64,000 nt of DNA, taken from positions 62,001-126,000 of the forward strand of contig NZ_JBFNQN010000016.1 in assembly GCF_040796495.1 (NCBI RefSeq), in the 5' to 3' direction. Of the stretch, positions 35,175 to 45,283 are shown one piece after another. The notes below the pieces were generated by a model, which was not told where the DNA came from, made no database searches, and was given only the letters and a program-made list of their open reading frames with translations. How positions within the stretch are numbered: the stretch's first letter is position 1; every line of letters starts with the position of its first letter. Made by a program: the position numbers and the translations under genes. The DNA is from Kineococcus endophyticus. Lineage in GTDB: Bacteria > Actinomycetota > Actinomycetes > Actinomycetales > Kineococcaceae.

Positions 35175-38122
35175 GGGCTGGGTTCCGCGACGAGTGCGGG
35201 CCCCGGCACCGCGGCCGCGCCCGACCGCAGTGCGGCCGCGATCTCCCCGGCGCGCACGGCGACGTTCGACAGGAGCGTGGCCGAGATGCCGTGCTGGTGC
35301 CCCGTGGAACCGACGAGGAACAACCGCCCGCGCGCCGGGACGTTCCAGCGGGCGGCGTAGTCGCGGGTGGCGAGGAGCCGGGACCGCTCGTCGCGGACGA
35401 GCAGGTCGGCGTCGTCCCCCAGCAGGGCGGCCGGGTCCAGCGGCCGGTACCCCGTCCCGCAGACGACGAGGTCGACGGCGAGGCGTTCGGTCCGCCCCGT
35501 CAGCCCCTCGCGGATGCCGACGTCGAGGCCGTCCGCCGTCCCGCGGACGTCGACGAGCCGCGCGGCGCGGTGCCATGCGAAGCGCCCCGGGCCGGTCCAG
35601 CGGTCGGTGTAGTCGAGGTCGTAGAGGCGTTGCAACGTCTCGGGGTTCACGACGGCGTTGTTCGTCCCGCGGTGCAGGTCGTCGATGCGGTCCCGCTCCG
35701 CGACGGGCGCGTCGAACAGCGCGTCGACGCTGGCGGCGTCGAAGATGCGGTTGGCGAACGGGCTGGAGTCCGACGGCGACAACCCGAACCGGCTCTGCAC
35801 CGAGTGCAGCCGCGCGCAGGGGAAGCGTCCGTGCAGGTCGGCGAGGACCTCCGCCGCGCTCTGCCCGCCGCCGACGACGGCGACCGCGCGCACGGACCCC
35901 GGATCGACGTCACCGACCCGGTGCAGGTGCTCGGCCGTGTGCCACACCCGGTCCGACGCGACGACACCCGTCGGCAGGACGGGCTGCAACCCGGCCGCGA
36001 GGACGACGTCGCGCGCCAGGACGCGGGTGACACCGTCGGCGTCGGCGACGGTCACCTCGAAGTGCTGCAGGACCCCGCCCTCGAGGACGGGCCGGACGAG
36101 TTCGACGCGGCTGCCGTAGCGCACCACGTCGTCGAGCTTGGCGGCCGCCCATCGCAGGTACGCCGCGAACTCGACCCGCAGCGGGGTCATCGACCCGCGG
36201 TTGAAGAAGTCGGCGAGCCCGTCGCGCTCGGCGAGGAACTGCAGGAACGTGAACTCCGACCGGGGGTTGCGGAAGGTGGCGAGGTCCTTCGCGAAGGCGA
36301 TCTGCATGGACGCGTCGGGCAGGAGCATCCCCGCGTGCCAGCGCTGCTCCGGGGCGGCCTCGAAGAACCGCGCGCGCAGGGGGTCCCGGCCCGCCCGCCG
36401 GTCGTCCTGGGCCTGCTCGGCGAGGGCGGCGGCGAGGGCGATGTTCGCGGGGCCGAACCCGACGCCGACGACGTCGAGGACCTCGGACCGTCCCGCACGG
36501 TCCCGCGTCCCACGTCGGGACACCTTCCCCACAGCGGTGGCGGGCAGGTCGTCGACGATGCGGAACACGTCGGGAACCTTGTAGGCGGCGAGCGAGGCAC
36601 CGGTGAGGTGCCGGCGCAGGGTCCGCCGGTCCAGCGCACCGCGCCGGCCGGGGCGGGGCACGACGTAGGCCACCGACCGTTCCCCGAGGCGTTCGTCGGG
36701 TTCGCCGACGACGCAGACGTCGTGCACGGCGTCGTGGGTGAGCAGGAGGTCCTCGACCTCGGCCGGCGAGATCTTCTCGCCACCCCGGTTGACCTGCTCC
36801 TTGACCCGGCCGACGACGCGGAGAGACCCGTCCGCGCTGCGGCGCACGAGGTCTCCGGTGCGGTAGGACCCGTCCGCGGCGAAGGCGCCGAGGTTGACCG
36901 GTGCCGCCGCCGGGTCGTCCGTGCCGGGCGCGTAGTACCCCCGGATCGTGTACGGCCCGCGGACGAGGAGTTCCCCGGTCTCCCCCGCCGGGACCTCGGC
37001 CCCGGTGGCGTCGACGACGCGGACCTCGTCGAGGGCGGACATCGGCCGGCCCTGGCTCTCGACGAGCAGGTCCACCGGGTCGTCCGGCGAGGTGTAGCAG
37101 ACCAGCCCCTCGGCCATGCCGTAGACCTGCTGCAGCGGACCGAGGTCGTCGAGGACGCGACGGGCCACGGCGGGCGACAGGCGCGCCCCGCCCACGAGCA
37201 CGCGCCGCAGCGACGACGTGTCCGCCGTGGCGAGGTCGGGGCTGTCGAGCCAGAGCTGGACGAGCGGGGGCACGGCGACGACGTGGGTGACCCGGTGCTC
37301 GGTGACCGCCGCGAGGACCGTGGCGGCGTCGCTGCTGGGCGGGAAGACGACGCTGCCCCCGGCGGCGAGGACCCCGAACCACCCGGGGGAACTCAGCGGG
37401 AAGTTGTGGGTGGCCGGCAGCGGGACGAGCATCACGGTGGCGGTGTCCACGGCGCACAACTCGTTGCTGCGCAGGAAGGAGTACGCGTACTCGCGGTGGG
37501 CGCGCGGGATGAGCTTGGCCGGTCCGGTGGTGCCGCCGGACAGCTGGAAGAACGCGAGTTCCCCGGCGTCCGCGTCCGGACGGACGGGGTGGGGTTGCTC
37601 CGACCGGGGCACGGTTCCCGCGGGGCGGTGCAGGACCCGGAGACCGGTGGACCCGAGCGCGGCGTGGACGCGGCCGGTGAGGTCGGTGAGGTCGGCGGCG
37701 CCGCCGGGACCGTCGAGGTCGCCGACGATCCAGTGCGTCGCCCGGCCGGTGCGCGCGACGTGGCTGATCTCCTGCGCCCGGTGGGCGGGCAACGCCAGGA
37801 CGGGCCGCGCACCGAGGCGGAACAGGGCCAGCACCACGGCGACGAGGTCGACGGATCCCGGCAGCTGCAGGACGACGGTGGTCCCCTCCCGCACACCGTC
37901 CGCCGCGAGGTCCGCGGCGGTCCGGCCGACGCGCTCGAGGAGTTCCGCGTACGTCGTCCGGCCGGTGGCGTCGACGACGGCGGTGGCGTCCGGACTCACC
38001 CGGGCGGCCGCGGCGACGAGGTCCTCGATGCGGTCGGTCCCCCAGGTCCCGGCCGCGAGGTGCTCCGCGACGACCTCGGGCGGGTAGGGGACGACACCCG
38101 GGCTGTCCTGGAACGCGGTCAC
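35171..38122 (-). CDS. Fusion protein: 2,3-dihydroxybenzoate-AMP ligase + L-ornithine N5-monooxygenase
   Basis: 983 residues in one open frame from GTG 38122 (VTAFQDSPGVVPYPPEVVAE). Residues ~1-535 are a DhbE/EntE-type ligase: FFQLSGGTTGPAKLIPRAH, PLPATHNFPLSSPGWFGVL, QQVYGMAEGLVCYT, YRTGDLVRRSADG, NRGGEKISPAEVEDLLL and catalytic Lys in TAVGKVSRR (~530). About 14 residues later a flavin monooxygenase of the SidA/PvdA/IucD class starts: VVGVGFGPANIALA (FAD, ~555), LPDASMQIAFAKDLATFRNP, VVGGGQSAAEVLADL (NADPH, ~747), NNAVVNPETL and HQHGISATLLSN. It should make DHB-AMP for ArCP and N5-hydroxyornithine for the terminal NRPS module. I know these only as separate proteins. GTGA overlaps join it to both neighbours. 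Confidence 0.92.
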   Translation of the reverse strand: MTAFQDSPGVVPYPPEVVAEHLAAGTWGTDRIEDLVAAAARVSPDATAVVDATGRTTYAELLERVGRTAADLAADGVREGTTVVLQLPGSVDLVAVVLALFRLGARPVLALPAHRAQEISHVARTGRATHWIVGDLDGPGGAADLTDLTGRVHAALGSTGLRVLHRPAGTVPRSEQPHPVRPDADAGELAFFQLSGGTTGPAKLIPRAHREYAYSFLRSNELCAVDTATVMLVPLPATHNFPLSSPGWFGVLAAGGSVVFPPSSDAATVLAAVTEHRVTHVVAVPPLVQLWLDSPDLATADTSSLRRVLVGGARLSPAVARRVLDDLGPLQQVYGMAEGLVCYTSPDDPVDLLVESQGRPMSALDEVRVVDATGAEVPAGETGELLVRGPYTIRGYYAPGTDDPAAAPVNLGAFAADGSYRTGDLVRRSADGSLRVVGRVKEQVNRGGEKISPAEVEDLLLTHDAVHDVCVVGEPDERLGERSVAYVVPRPGRRGALDRRTLRRHLTGASLAAYKVPDVFRIVDDLPATAVGKVSRRGTRDRAGRSEVLDVVGVGFGPANIALAAALAEQAQDDRRAGRDPLRARFFEAAPEQRWHAGMLLPDASMQIAFAKDLATFRNPRSEFTFLQFLAERDGLADFFNRGSMTPLRVEFAAYLRWAAAKLDDVVRYGSRVELVRPVLEGGVLQHFEVTVADADGVTRVLARDVVLAAGLQPVLPTGVVASDRVWHTAEHLHRVGDVDPGSVRAVAVVGGGQSAAEVLADLHGRFPCARLHSVQSRFGLSPSDSSPFANRIFDAASVDALFDAPVAERDRIDDLHRGTNNAVVNPETLQRLYDLDYTDRWTGPGRFAWHRAARLVDVRGTADGLDVGIREGLTGRTERLAVDLVVCGTGYRPLDPAALLGDDADLLVRDERSRLLATRDYAARWNVPARGRLFLVGSTGHQHGISATLLSNVAVRAGEIAAALRSGAAAVPGPALVAEPSP

Positions 38123-39288
38123 TGGGCGGGCCCCTCGGTCGGACGGTCGTCGCCGGTGAGGGCGGCGAGGGCGGTGGCGAACTTCGCGGCGGTCTCGGCG
38201 TGCTCGGCGTCCGGGGTGGACCCCGCCACGACACCGGCTCCGGCCCACAGCCGCGCCGACCCCGACCCGGTGTCGAGCAAGGCGCAGCGCAGGACGAGCG
38301 CCCACTCCCCGTGGCCCGCTGCGTCGGTCCAGCCGACGAGACCGGCGTAGTTCCCCCGGGGCGCGGGTTCGAGGGTGCGCACGAGGTCGAGGGCGGCCTC
38401 CACGGGAACCCCGCTGACGGCAGGGGTGGGGTGGATGCGCAGGGCCGCGTCGAGGGAACCCACTCCCGCGCGCGGCGTTCCCGTGATGCGTGTCCCGAGG
38501 TGCCACATGGTGTCCGTCGCCGTCGGGACGGGCGCTGCGGGGACGTCGAGGCCGTGGGTGAGCGGCGCAAGGCGCTCAGCGATGTGGTCGACGACGAGGG
38601 CGTGCTCGCGGTGGTCCTTGGTCGAGGACAGGAGGTCGGCGGGAGGCCCGGTCTCCCCCGCCCGTCGCGGCCGGGAACCTGCGAGCGGGTGGCTGACGAG
38701 GCCGTTCCCGTCGACCGCGGCGACGAGTTCCGGGGACGCCCCCGTGAGCAGGCCCGCAGCGGTCCGGACCGCGAACGTCCACCCGTGGGGGTTCGCCGCC
38801 GCGAGCCGGTCGAGGTACGCCCCGACGGTGGAACCCACCGGGAGCGGGGTGTCGAGGGTGCGCGCCAGGACGACCTTCTCGAGGTCCCCGGCGCCGATGC
38901 GCAGGAGGGCCTCCGCGACGGCGGCGCGGTACCCGGGGTCGTCGGGAACCTCCCGCGTGGTGCGACCGGCCCCGGCCGCGGGAGGTGCCCACGGCCGGCG
39001 GACGATGTCGCGCACCAGGCTCAGTTCGGCTGTGCCGTCCGGGTCGAACGGGACGACCCCGCAGACGAGGGAACCGTCCCCCGGACGAGACCCGTTGCGG
39101 CGGAACGCCTCGCGCACCGCGGCCACGACGTCGGCCTCGTGACCGCGCGGGACGTCGAGCGGGGTTCCACCGGTCGCGTGGACCAGGCCCGACGGCGCGG
39201 CGACGGCGAAAGAGGCGTCCTCCCACCGCACGTCCGTGCCGACCGCCGGCCGGGGCGCGGCGGCGGTGGTGGCCAGTCCGGCGCTCAC
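38119..39288 (-). CDS. Isochorismate synthase (EntC/DhbC type)
   Basis: 389 residues of the chorismate-binding family: ALLRIGAGDLEKVVLARTLD (with the conserved Lys), LTGASPELVAAVDGNGLVSHPLAGSRPR, DHREHALVVDHIAERL, HLGTRITGT, then RIHPTPAVSGVPVEAAL and GNYAGLVGWTDAAGHGEWAL near the C-terminus. It converts chorismate to isochorismate, the first step to 2,3-dihydroxybenzoate. GTG 39288 (VSAGLATTAAAPRPAVGTDV) is about 95 bases from the predicted transcription start. First gene of the long minus-strand operon and directly behind an iron box; its stop overlaps the fusion gene (GTGA). Salicylate synthase is unlikely given the isochorismatase and EntA genes nearby. Confidence 0.93.
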   Translation of the reverse strand: MSAGLATTAAAPRPAVGTDVRWEDASFAVAAPSGLVHATGGTPLDVPRGHEADVVAAVREAFRRNGSRPGDGSLVCGVVPFDPDGTAELSLVRDIVRRPWAPPAAGAGRTTREVPDDPGYRAAVAEALLRIGAGDLEKVVLARTLDTPLPVGSTVGAYLDRLAAANPHGWTFAVRTAAGLLTGASPELVAAVDGNGLVSHPLAGSRPRRAGETGPPADLLSSTKDHREHALVVDHIAERLAPLTHGLDVPAAPVPTATDTMWHLGTRITGTPRAGVGSLDAALRIHPTPAVSGVPVEAALDLVRTLEPAPRGNYAGLVGWTDAAGHGEWALVLRCALLDTGSGSARLWAGAGVVAGSTPDAEHAETAAKFATALAALTGDDRPTEGPAQ

Positions 39289-39382
39289 GCGGGACCGCCG
39301 CTGTGTTCGGTGGGACGCACGGGTTCCTCCGGTTCGAGGGGTTTCTCACGTCAGACGCCGACCAGGCATCCGTCACCGTGAC

Positions 39383-39420
39383 TTTGGTGAGCCTATCCTC
39401 ACCCGAGGGGGCGGCGTCAA
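39383..39420 (-). promoter_or_regulatory. Iron-box promoter of the main siderophore operon
   Basis: On the minus strand, TGAGGATAGGCTCACCAAA (39383-39401) matches 15 of 19 positions of the DtxR/IdeR box TTAGGTTAGGCTAACCTAA. TTGACG (39415-39420) is followed after 19 bases by TAGGCT (or after 17 by GATAGG), so the box covers the -10. Repression by an iron-loaded DtxR/IdeR regulator is inferred from known actinobacterial siderophore promoters. Confidence 0.8.
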
Positions 39421-39447
39421 GGCGCGGCGCACCTGTTCCCGCGCGCT

Positions 39448-40092
39448 TCAGGACAGCGCGGCGACCACGTCGTCGGTGCTGCGGACGACTCCGCACGTCC
39501 CGGCGATCCAGGCCAGCGCGGAGCGGTGCCGCTGCTCGTCGAAGTCCGCGACGGCGTCCCCGACGACGAACGGCTGCACGTCCCGCATGAACGCCTCGCA
39601 GGCACTCACCTGGCAGCCGATGGAGGCGTACACCCCCGTGACGACGAGCTGGTCGCGACCCGCCCGTCGCAGGTCGTCGGCGAGGGTCGAGCGCTGGAAC
39701 GCGGAGTACCGCCACTTCGTCAGCACGGTGTCGCCGCCGTGCGGCGCCACCTGGTCGGGAATGCCCGCCCGGTGCGGACGGCGACCGATGCCGTCACCCC
39801 AGAAGTCGCTGAGCAGCGCGCGGTCCCCCGGGTCCTGGACCGCGGGCTGGGCGGTGTAGACGACGGGGACCCCGGCGGCCGCCGCCGCGGAGCGGATGCG
39901 CGAGACGTTGCGCAGCAACGTATCCCGCAGCCTCGAGTCCGCACCGTAGACGTCGAGGAAGTGGTCCTGCAGGTCGTGCAGCAGCAGCACGGCACGGTCG
40001 GCCCGCAGTTCCCACGGGACGCGGGCGACGGGGAGTTCGGCCGGGGTCGGCAACGGGTAGTCGGTGACGGCGGGCAGGTCGGTGACGCTCAC
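39448..40092 (-). CDS. Isochorismatase (EntB N-terminal type, no carrier domain)
   Basis: 214 residues from GTG 40092 ([20 protein letters not shown]). The fold is clear: [25 protein letters not shown] (with catalytic Asp), [18 protein letters not shown] (catalytic Lys region), [32 protein letters not shown], where the Gly-Cys around residue 160 is the usual cysteine position. It hydrolyses isochorismate to 2,3-dihydro-2,3-dihydroxybenzoate plus pyruvate. The protein stops after [12 protein letters not shown], where EntB would continue into its aryl carrier domain; that role is met by the separate ArCP at 34090. It lies 32 bases after the EntA-type gene in a second iron-controlled unit. Confidence 0.93.
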   Translation of the reverse strand: MSVTDLPAVTDYPLPTPAELPVARVPWELRADRAVLLLHDLQDHFLDVYGADSRLRDTLLRNVSRIRSAAAAAGVPVVYTAQPAVQDPGDRALLSDFWGDGIGRRPHRAGIPDQVAPHGGDTVLTKWRYSAFQRSTLADDLRRAGRDQLVVTGVYASIGCQVSACEAFMRDVQPFVVGDAVADFDEQRHRSALAWIAGTCGVVRSTDDVVAALS

Positions 40093-40124
40093 AGGGTTTC
40101 TCCGGGGCAGGCGGGGACGGCGGG

Positions 40125-40889
40125 TCAGTCGCGCAGTGACGCGCCGCCGTCCACGAGGACGTCGGTGAGGGTGATGTGGCGCGCCGCGTCGGACAGCAGG
40201 AAACCCACCGTCTCCGCGACGTCGCGAGGGTCGGCGACCCGGCCGAGCGGGATGCCCAGGCGGAACGCGTCGAGGTCGCCGCGCACGACGGAGCCCGGTC
40301 CACCGGGCAGGTCGCGCTGCATGGCGGTGTCGGTGGATCCCGGGGAGACGACGTTGCAGCGCACGCCGTCCGGGGCCAGTTCGAGCCCCAGGCACAGGAC
40401 GTACCGGGTGGCGGCCGCCTTGGACGCGGCGTAGGCGGCCATGCCCGTCCGGGAGAGCTTGGCGGCGTTGGAACTGACCGCCACGATGGCGCCGCGGCGG
40501 CGTCGGACCATGTGCCGGGCCACGGCCCGGCAGACGTTCCGGGTGCCCCCCGCGTTCACGGCCATCGACAGGTCCCAGTCACGGTCGCCGTCACCCGTCG
40601 CGGCGCCGGCCCGCAGGACACCGGCGACGTGGGCGAGTTCCTCCACCGGACCCAGCTCCCGTTCGGCACGGTCGACCTCCCGGTCCACCGCGTCACGATC
40701 GGCGACGTCGCACACGGCCGTCCGGACGCGGACACCCCGCGTGCCGAACCGGGCTGCGGCAGCCTCGAGGGCCTCACCGTCCCGGTCGAGCAGCAGGAGC
40801 GCCGTGTGACGTGGTGCGAGCACCTCGGCGACCGCGGAACCGATCCCACCGGCCGCACCGGTGACGACGGCGACGCGTTCTGTGCTCAC
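40125..40889 (-). CDS. 2,3-dihydro-2,3-dihydroxybenzoate dehydrogenase (EntA/DhbA type SDR)
   Basis: 254 residues of the classical short-chain dehydrogenase family: [19 protein letters not shown] (NAD-binding), [11 protein letters not shown] (NAG-like strand), the catalytic Ser in [25 protein letters not shown] with Y-x3-K, and [14 protein letters not shown]. The HVAGVLR and SSNAA...[11 protein letters not shown] stretches are the ones shared by EntA and DhbA. It oxidises dihydro-DHB to 2,3-dihydroxybenzoate with NAD+. GTG 40889 lies only about 6 bases after the iron box and just after the predicted -10, so the message may be leaderless. Confidence 0.9.
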   Translation of the reverse strand: MSTERVAVVTGAAGGIGSAVAEVLAPRHTALLLLDRDGEALEAAAARFGTRGVRVRTAVCDVADRDAVDREVDRAERELGPVEELAHVAGVLRAGAATGDGDRDWDLSMAVNAGGTRNVCRAVARHMVRRRRGAIVAVSSNAAKLSRTGMAAYAASKAAATRYVLCLGLELAPDGVRCNVVSPGSTDTAMQRDLPGGPGSVVRGDLDAFRLGIPLGRVADPRDVAETVGFLLSDAARHITLTDVLVDGGASLRD

Positions 40890-40894
40890 GGCAG

Positions 40895-40927
40895 GAAGGT
40901 TAGCCTCACCTCGTGTTCCACCGTCAA
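40895..40927 (-). promoter_or_regulatory. Iron-box promoter between the EntA-type gene and the PPTase
   Basis: GAAGGTTAGCCTCACCTCG (40895-40913) matches 14 of 19 positions of TTAGGTTAGSCTAACCTAA. On the minus strand TTGACG (40922-40927), 19 bases, TAACCT (40897-40902) repeats the architecture of the promoter at 39383, including the GGTGAGG just before the -10. One box probably controls both divergent genes. Confidence 0.78.
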
Positions 40928-41644
40928 CTCCTCAGCGACGAGACGAACGTCTCACTGCTCGTGCACGGTCGGCTCCCAGCCCGGTCCTCCGTCACCCGCC
41001 CCACCGTCGAGGACCTGCGACGGGCGGACCGGTTGCGGCGCAGCGAGGACCGGGACCGCTCCCTCGTGACGGCGCACCTCCTGCGGGTGGCCGCCGCTCA
41101 CCTGGCCGGGGTCGACGCCGGGGAGGTCGACGTCACGCGGGCCTGCCGGACGTGCGGGACCGACGGCGACCACGGCCGCCCCGTCGTCCGGCGGGGTCCG
41201 GCCGCCGGCATCGGACTGTCCGCCTCGCACGCCGGGGACGTCGTCGTCGTGGCTGCCTCGACGGTGGGGCCGGTCGGGATCGACGTGGACCTCGTCGCGC
41301 ACACCGCGTTCCCCGGTTTCGACGCCGTCGCCCTCGCCCCCCGGGAGCGCGACGCCCTCGACCGCGTCCCGTCCGCCGACCGTGCGCGGTGGCGGGCCCG
41401 GTGCTGGACGCGGAAGGAAGCCGTCCTGAAGTGGACAGGGCTCGGGCTGGCCGTCGAGCCCACCGCCGTCGAGGTTCCCGCCGACGGGACGCCGCACGCG
41501 CGGGGTCCCCTGTCCGCCGAACTCCCCCCGGACCTCGTCGTCGTGGGGTTGCAGGGACTTCCGCCCGGGTACGTCGGGGCGGTCGCCGCCCAGCGCGACG
41601 CCGCCGGTGTCCTCGCCCGCCCGGTCGAGGACACCGGCGGCTAG
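40913..41644 (+). CDS. 4'-phosphopantetheinyl transferase (Sfp/EntD family)
   Basis: 243 residues with PPTase motifs: GIGLSASHAGDVVVVAAS, the Mg-binding VGPVGIDVDLVAHTAFPGF, and WTRKEAVLKWTGLGLAVEPT (the W-x-x-K-E-A-x-x-K signature). It transfers phosphopantetheine from CoA to the carrier Ser of ArCP and the five T domains. GTG 40913 (VFHRQLLSDETNVSLLVHGR) coincides with the end of the iron box, so translation may start on a leaderless message, or further in, for example at GTG 40964. The stop codon TAG is part of the CTAG at the edge of the palindromic element. Sited divergent to the DHB genes and iron-controlled. Confidence 0.92.
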   Translation: MFHRQLLSDETNVSLLVHGRLPARSSVTRPTVEDLRRADRLRRSEDRDRSLVTAHLLRVAAAHLAGVDAGEVDVTRACRTCGTDGDHGRPVVRRGPAAGIGLSASHAGDVVVVAASTVGPVGIDVDLVAHTAFPGFDAVALAPRERDALDRVPSADRARWRARCWTRKEAVLKWTGLGLAVEPTAVEVPADGTPHARGPLSAELPPDLVVVGLQGLPPGYVGAVAAQRDAAGVLARPVEDTGG

Positions 41645-41806
41645 TGGTCTGACCGGGAAGTTCGTGACCACAGGCGCGTCCTGAGTGCGTGCATCGCAAG
41701 GCGTGGGAGCGACGGGCTGGCAGCGTCATCTCGAGCGACCGCAACGCAGCGAGGTGCGTGCTCAGGGCGCGAAGGGGGGGCACGAACTTCCCGGTCAGAC
41801 AACTAG
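41641..41806. mobile_element. 166-base palindromic MITE-like element
   Basis: The ends are 26-base terminal inverted repeats with one mismatch (41641-41666 and 41781-41806). Their inner 19 bases, TCTGACCGGGAAGTTCGTG and its complement, are perfect, and both outer ends are CTAG. The interior is itself an imperfect inverted repeat (CGCGTCCTGAGTGCGTG against CGTGCTCAGGGCGCG), so the whole can fold as one long hairpin. There is no coding capacity. It fills the space between the convergent PPTase and aldo/keto reductase stops. CTAG at both ends could be a 4-base target duplication of the IS5 YTAR kind (inference) or part of the repeats. Confidence 0.7.
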
Positions 41807-41807
41807 A

Positions 41808-43830
<2,023 letters not shown>

Positions 43831-43836
43831 GCGGGC

Positions 43837-44253
43837 TCACCCGAGGAGCGTGGGGACGACGTACCAGCGGTTGTCGACCTCGGCGACGACGAGACGCCGT
43901 GGCGCGGCGCGCTCGTCGCCGCCCCCAGCACCGGCGAACCGCACGACGAGGTCCGCACCGTCCCGGACGACGACCGTCCCCGAGAGGTCGGGCACCAGCT
44001 CCGTCACCCGTCGCAGCTCCGCCTGCGCCGCAGCCCGCGGGTCGGCGACGACCTCCTCGTCCAGCAGGAGGGCGAGGCGAGCGGGGTCCTCGGCGCGCAG
44101 CGCCGCCTGCACGGACCCGGCCAACTCCGTCGGGTCCTGCGCCCCCCGCGCGGGTTCGGCGTGGATGGCGACGGTGAGGCCGCCGATGGCCAGCAGCGGC
44201 ACGAGCACCGCGAGCGCGAGCCAGGGACCGGAGGGACGTCGGGGAGGAGCCAC
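43837..44253 (-). CDS. Hypothetical membrane-anchored protein
   Basis: 138 residues from GTG 44253 (VAPPRRPSGPWLALAVLVPL). One N-terminal membrane helix, LALAVLVPLLAIGGLTVAIH, is followed by an extracytoplasmic region AALRAEDPARLALLLDEEVVADPRAAAQAELRRV and VVRDGADLVVRFAG, ending RLVVAEVDNRWYVVPTLLG. The shape (anchor plus a small SnoaL/NTF2-like alpha-beta domain ending in W-Y-V) suggests a DUF4878-like exported domain, but the match is weak. It follows the tRNA-Leu terminator and converges on the XRE gene. Confidence 0.65.
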   Translation of the reverse strand: MAPPRRPSGPWLALAVLVPLLAIGGLTVAIHAEPARGAQDPTELAGSVQAALRAEDPARLALLLDEEVVADPRAAAQAELRRVTELVPDLSGTVVVRDGADLVVRFAGAGGGDERAAPRRLVVAEVDNRWYVVPTLLG

Positions 44254-44279
44254 CCGAGGAGTGTCCCGGGAACGACGAA

Positions 44280-44303
44280 GGCCCCGGTCTGCTGACCGGG
44301 GCC
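44280..44303 (-). terminator. Terminator after tRNA-Leu
   Basis: GGCCCCGGTC, loop TGCT, GACCGGGGCC: a perfect 10-bp stem starting 12 bases downstream of the 3' end of the tRNA on the minus strand. It also separates the tRNA transcript from the hypothetical gene starting at 44253. Confidence 0.85.
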
Positions 44304-44314
44304 TCCACCACACG

Positions 44315-44398
44315 TGCGCGAGGGGGGAGTTGAACCCCCACGCCCTTTCGGGCACACGGACCTGAACCGTGCGCGTCTGCCTATTCCGCCACTCGCGC
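44315..44398 (-). tRNA. tRNA-Leu (anticodon CAG)
   Basis: 84 bases without encoded CCA. The acceptor stem is GCGCGAG (44398-44392) with CTCGCGC (44322-44316), followed by discriminator A. The D arm begins TGGCGGAATAGGCAGAC. The anticodon stem-loop CACGG-TTCAGGT-CCGTG places CAG at positions 34-36. A long variable arm (TGCCCGAAAGGGCG) marks a class II tRNA, and the T arm is GGGGGTTCAACTCCCCC. It reads CTG, the dominant leucine codon in this GC-rich genome. Confidence 0.96.
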
Positions 44399-44556
44399 GT
44401 GCTGAGAGCAACCGTACCAGCCCGCGACACCCGCCGATGACGTCCCCACACGCCACCTCCACCTCTGCGCACCGCCGCTCCACAGGCGCGCAGGGGGTCC
44501 CCGGCTACGATTGCCGGGCCGGACTGTCTGACCGTGATCTTGAGGGGAGGCCCACC

Positions 44557-45261
44557 GTGGGAGTGCTCGACCGCTTCGAGCGCGGGGTCGAACGTGCCGT
44601 CAACGGTGTGTTCGCGCGGGCCTTCCGCAGCGAGGTGCAACCCGTCGAGGTCGCCAGCGCCCTGCGCCGCGAACTGGACGACCGCGCGGCGGTCCTCTCG
44701 CGCGGCCGGACGCTCGTCCCCAACAGCTTCATCGTCGAGCTGGGCCCGGCCGACCACGAGAAGATCGCCTCCTGGCAGGACACCCTGGCCGACGAGCTCG
44801 TCGCCGCCGTCACCCAGCACGCCGAGAAGCAGCGGTACAGCTTCGTCGGACCGGTGCGGGTCGGCTTCCACGAGGCCGACGACCTCGAGACCGGCGTCTT
44901 CCGCGTCCTGTCCTCCACCGTCAAGGGCCGCGTCGCCCCCGCGACGCCCCGCACCAACCAGGCCGGCCGGCCCCGGCTGGAGGTCGACGGCCGCGGGTAC
45001 GTGCTCGCGGAGTCGGTGACCGTCCTGGGGCGCGGCTCGGACGCCGACGTCGTCCTGGACGACCCGGGCGTCTCGCGCCGGCACGCGGAGATCCGCGTCG
45101 CGCCGGGCGGGGCACGGGTGTCCGACCTCAGCTCGACCAACGGGACGTTCGTCGACGGCGAGCGGGTGTCCTCGCTCGACCTGTGGGACGGGGCCGTCAT
45201 CACCGTGGGGCGCAGCAAGATCGTGTTCCACGCCGCCCGGCGGGACGAGGGCTGGACGTGA
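44557..45261 (+). CDS. fhaA: FhaA-like protein (DUF3662 + FHA domain)
   Basis: 234 residues from GTG 44557 (VGVLDRFERGVERAVNGVFA), with GAGGGGAGG upstream. The N-terminal DUF3662 domain covers about 1-125 (SEVQPVEVASALRRELDDRAAVLSRGRTLVPNSFIVEL). A C-terminal FHA domain has VLGRGSDADVVLDDPGVSRRHAEIR and VSDLSSTNGTFVDGERV, the phosphothreonine-binding loops. In mycobacteria FhaA binds phosphorylated MviN and regulates peptidoglycan synthesis. The Pro/Gln-rich linker of the mycobacterial protein is short here. First gene of the cell-wall/phosphosignalling operon; a tRNA gene lies divergently upstream. Confidence 0.93.
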   Translation: MGVLDRFERGVERAVNGVFARAFRSEVQPVEVASALRRELDDRAAVLSRGRTLVPNSFIVELGPADHEKIASWQDTLADELVAAVTQHAEKQRYSFVGPVRVGFHEADDLETGVFRVLSSTVKGRVAPATPRTNQAGRPRLEVDGRGYVLAESVTVLGRGSDADVVLDDPGVSRRHAEIRVAPGGARVSDLSSTNGTFVDGERVSSLDLWDGAVITVGRSKIVFHAARRDEGWT

Positions 45262-45283
45262 CGGGCGAACCGGGGACGCGTTC

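Noticed and set aside
35171-38122. The ligase-monooxygenase gene as two genes fused by a frameshift
   Set aside because: Both halves are in the same frame, the linker has normal codon use, and no ribosome site with start codon is evident at the junction, so a true fusion is the simplest reading; the junction should still be verified.
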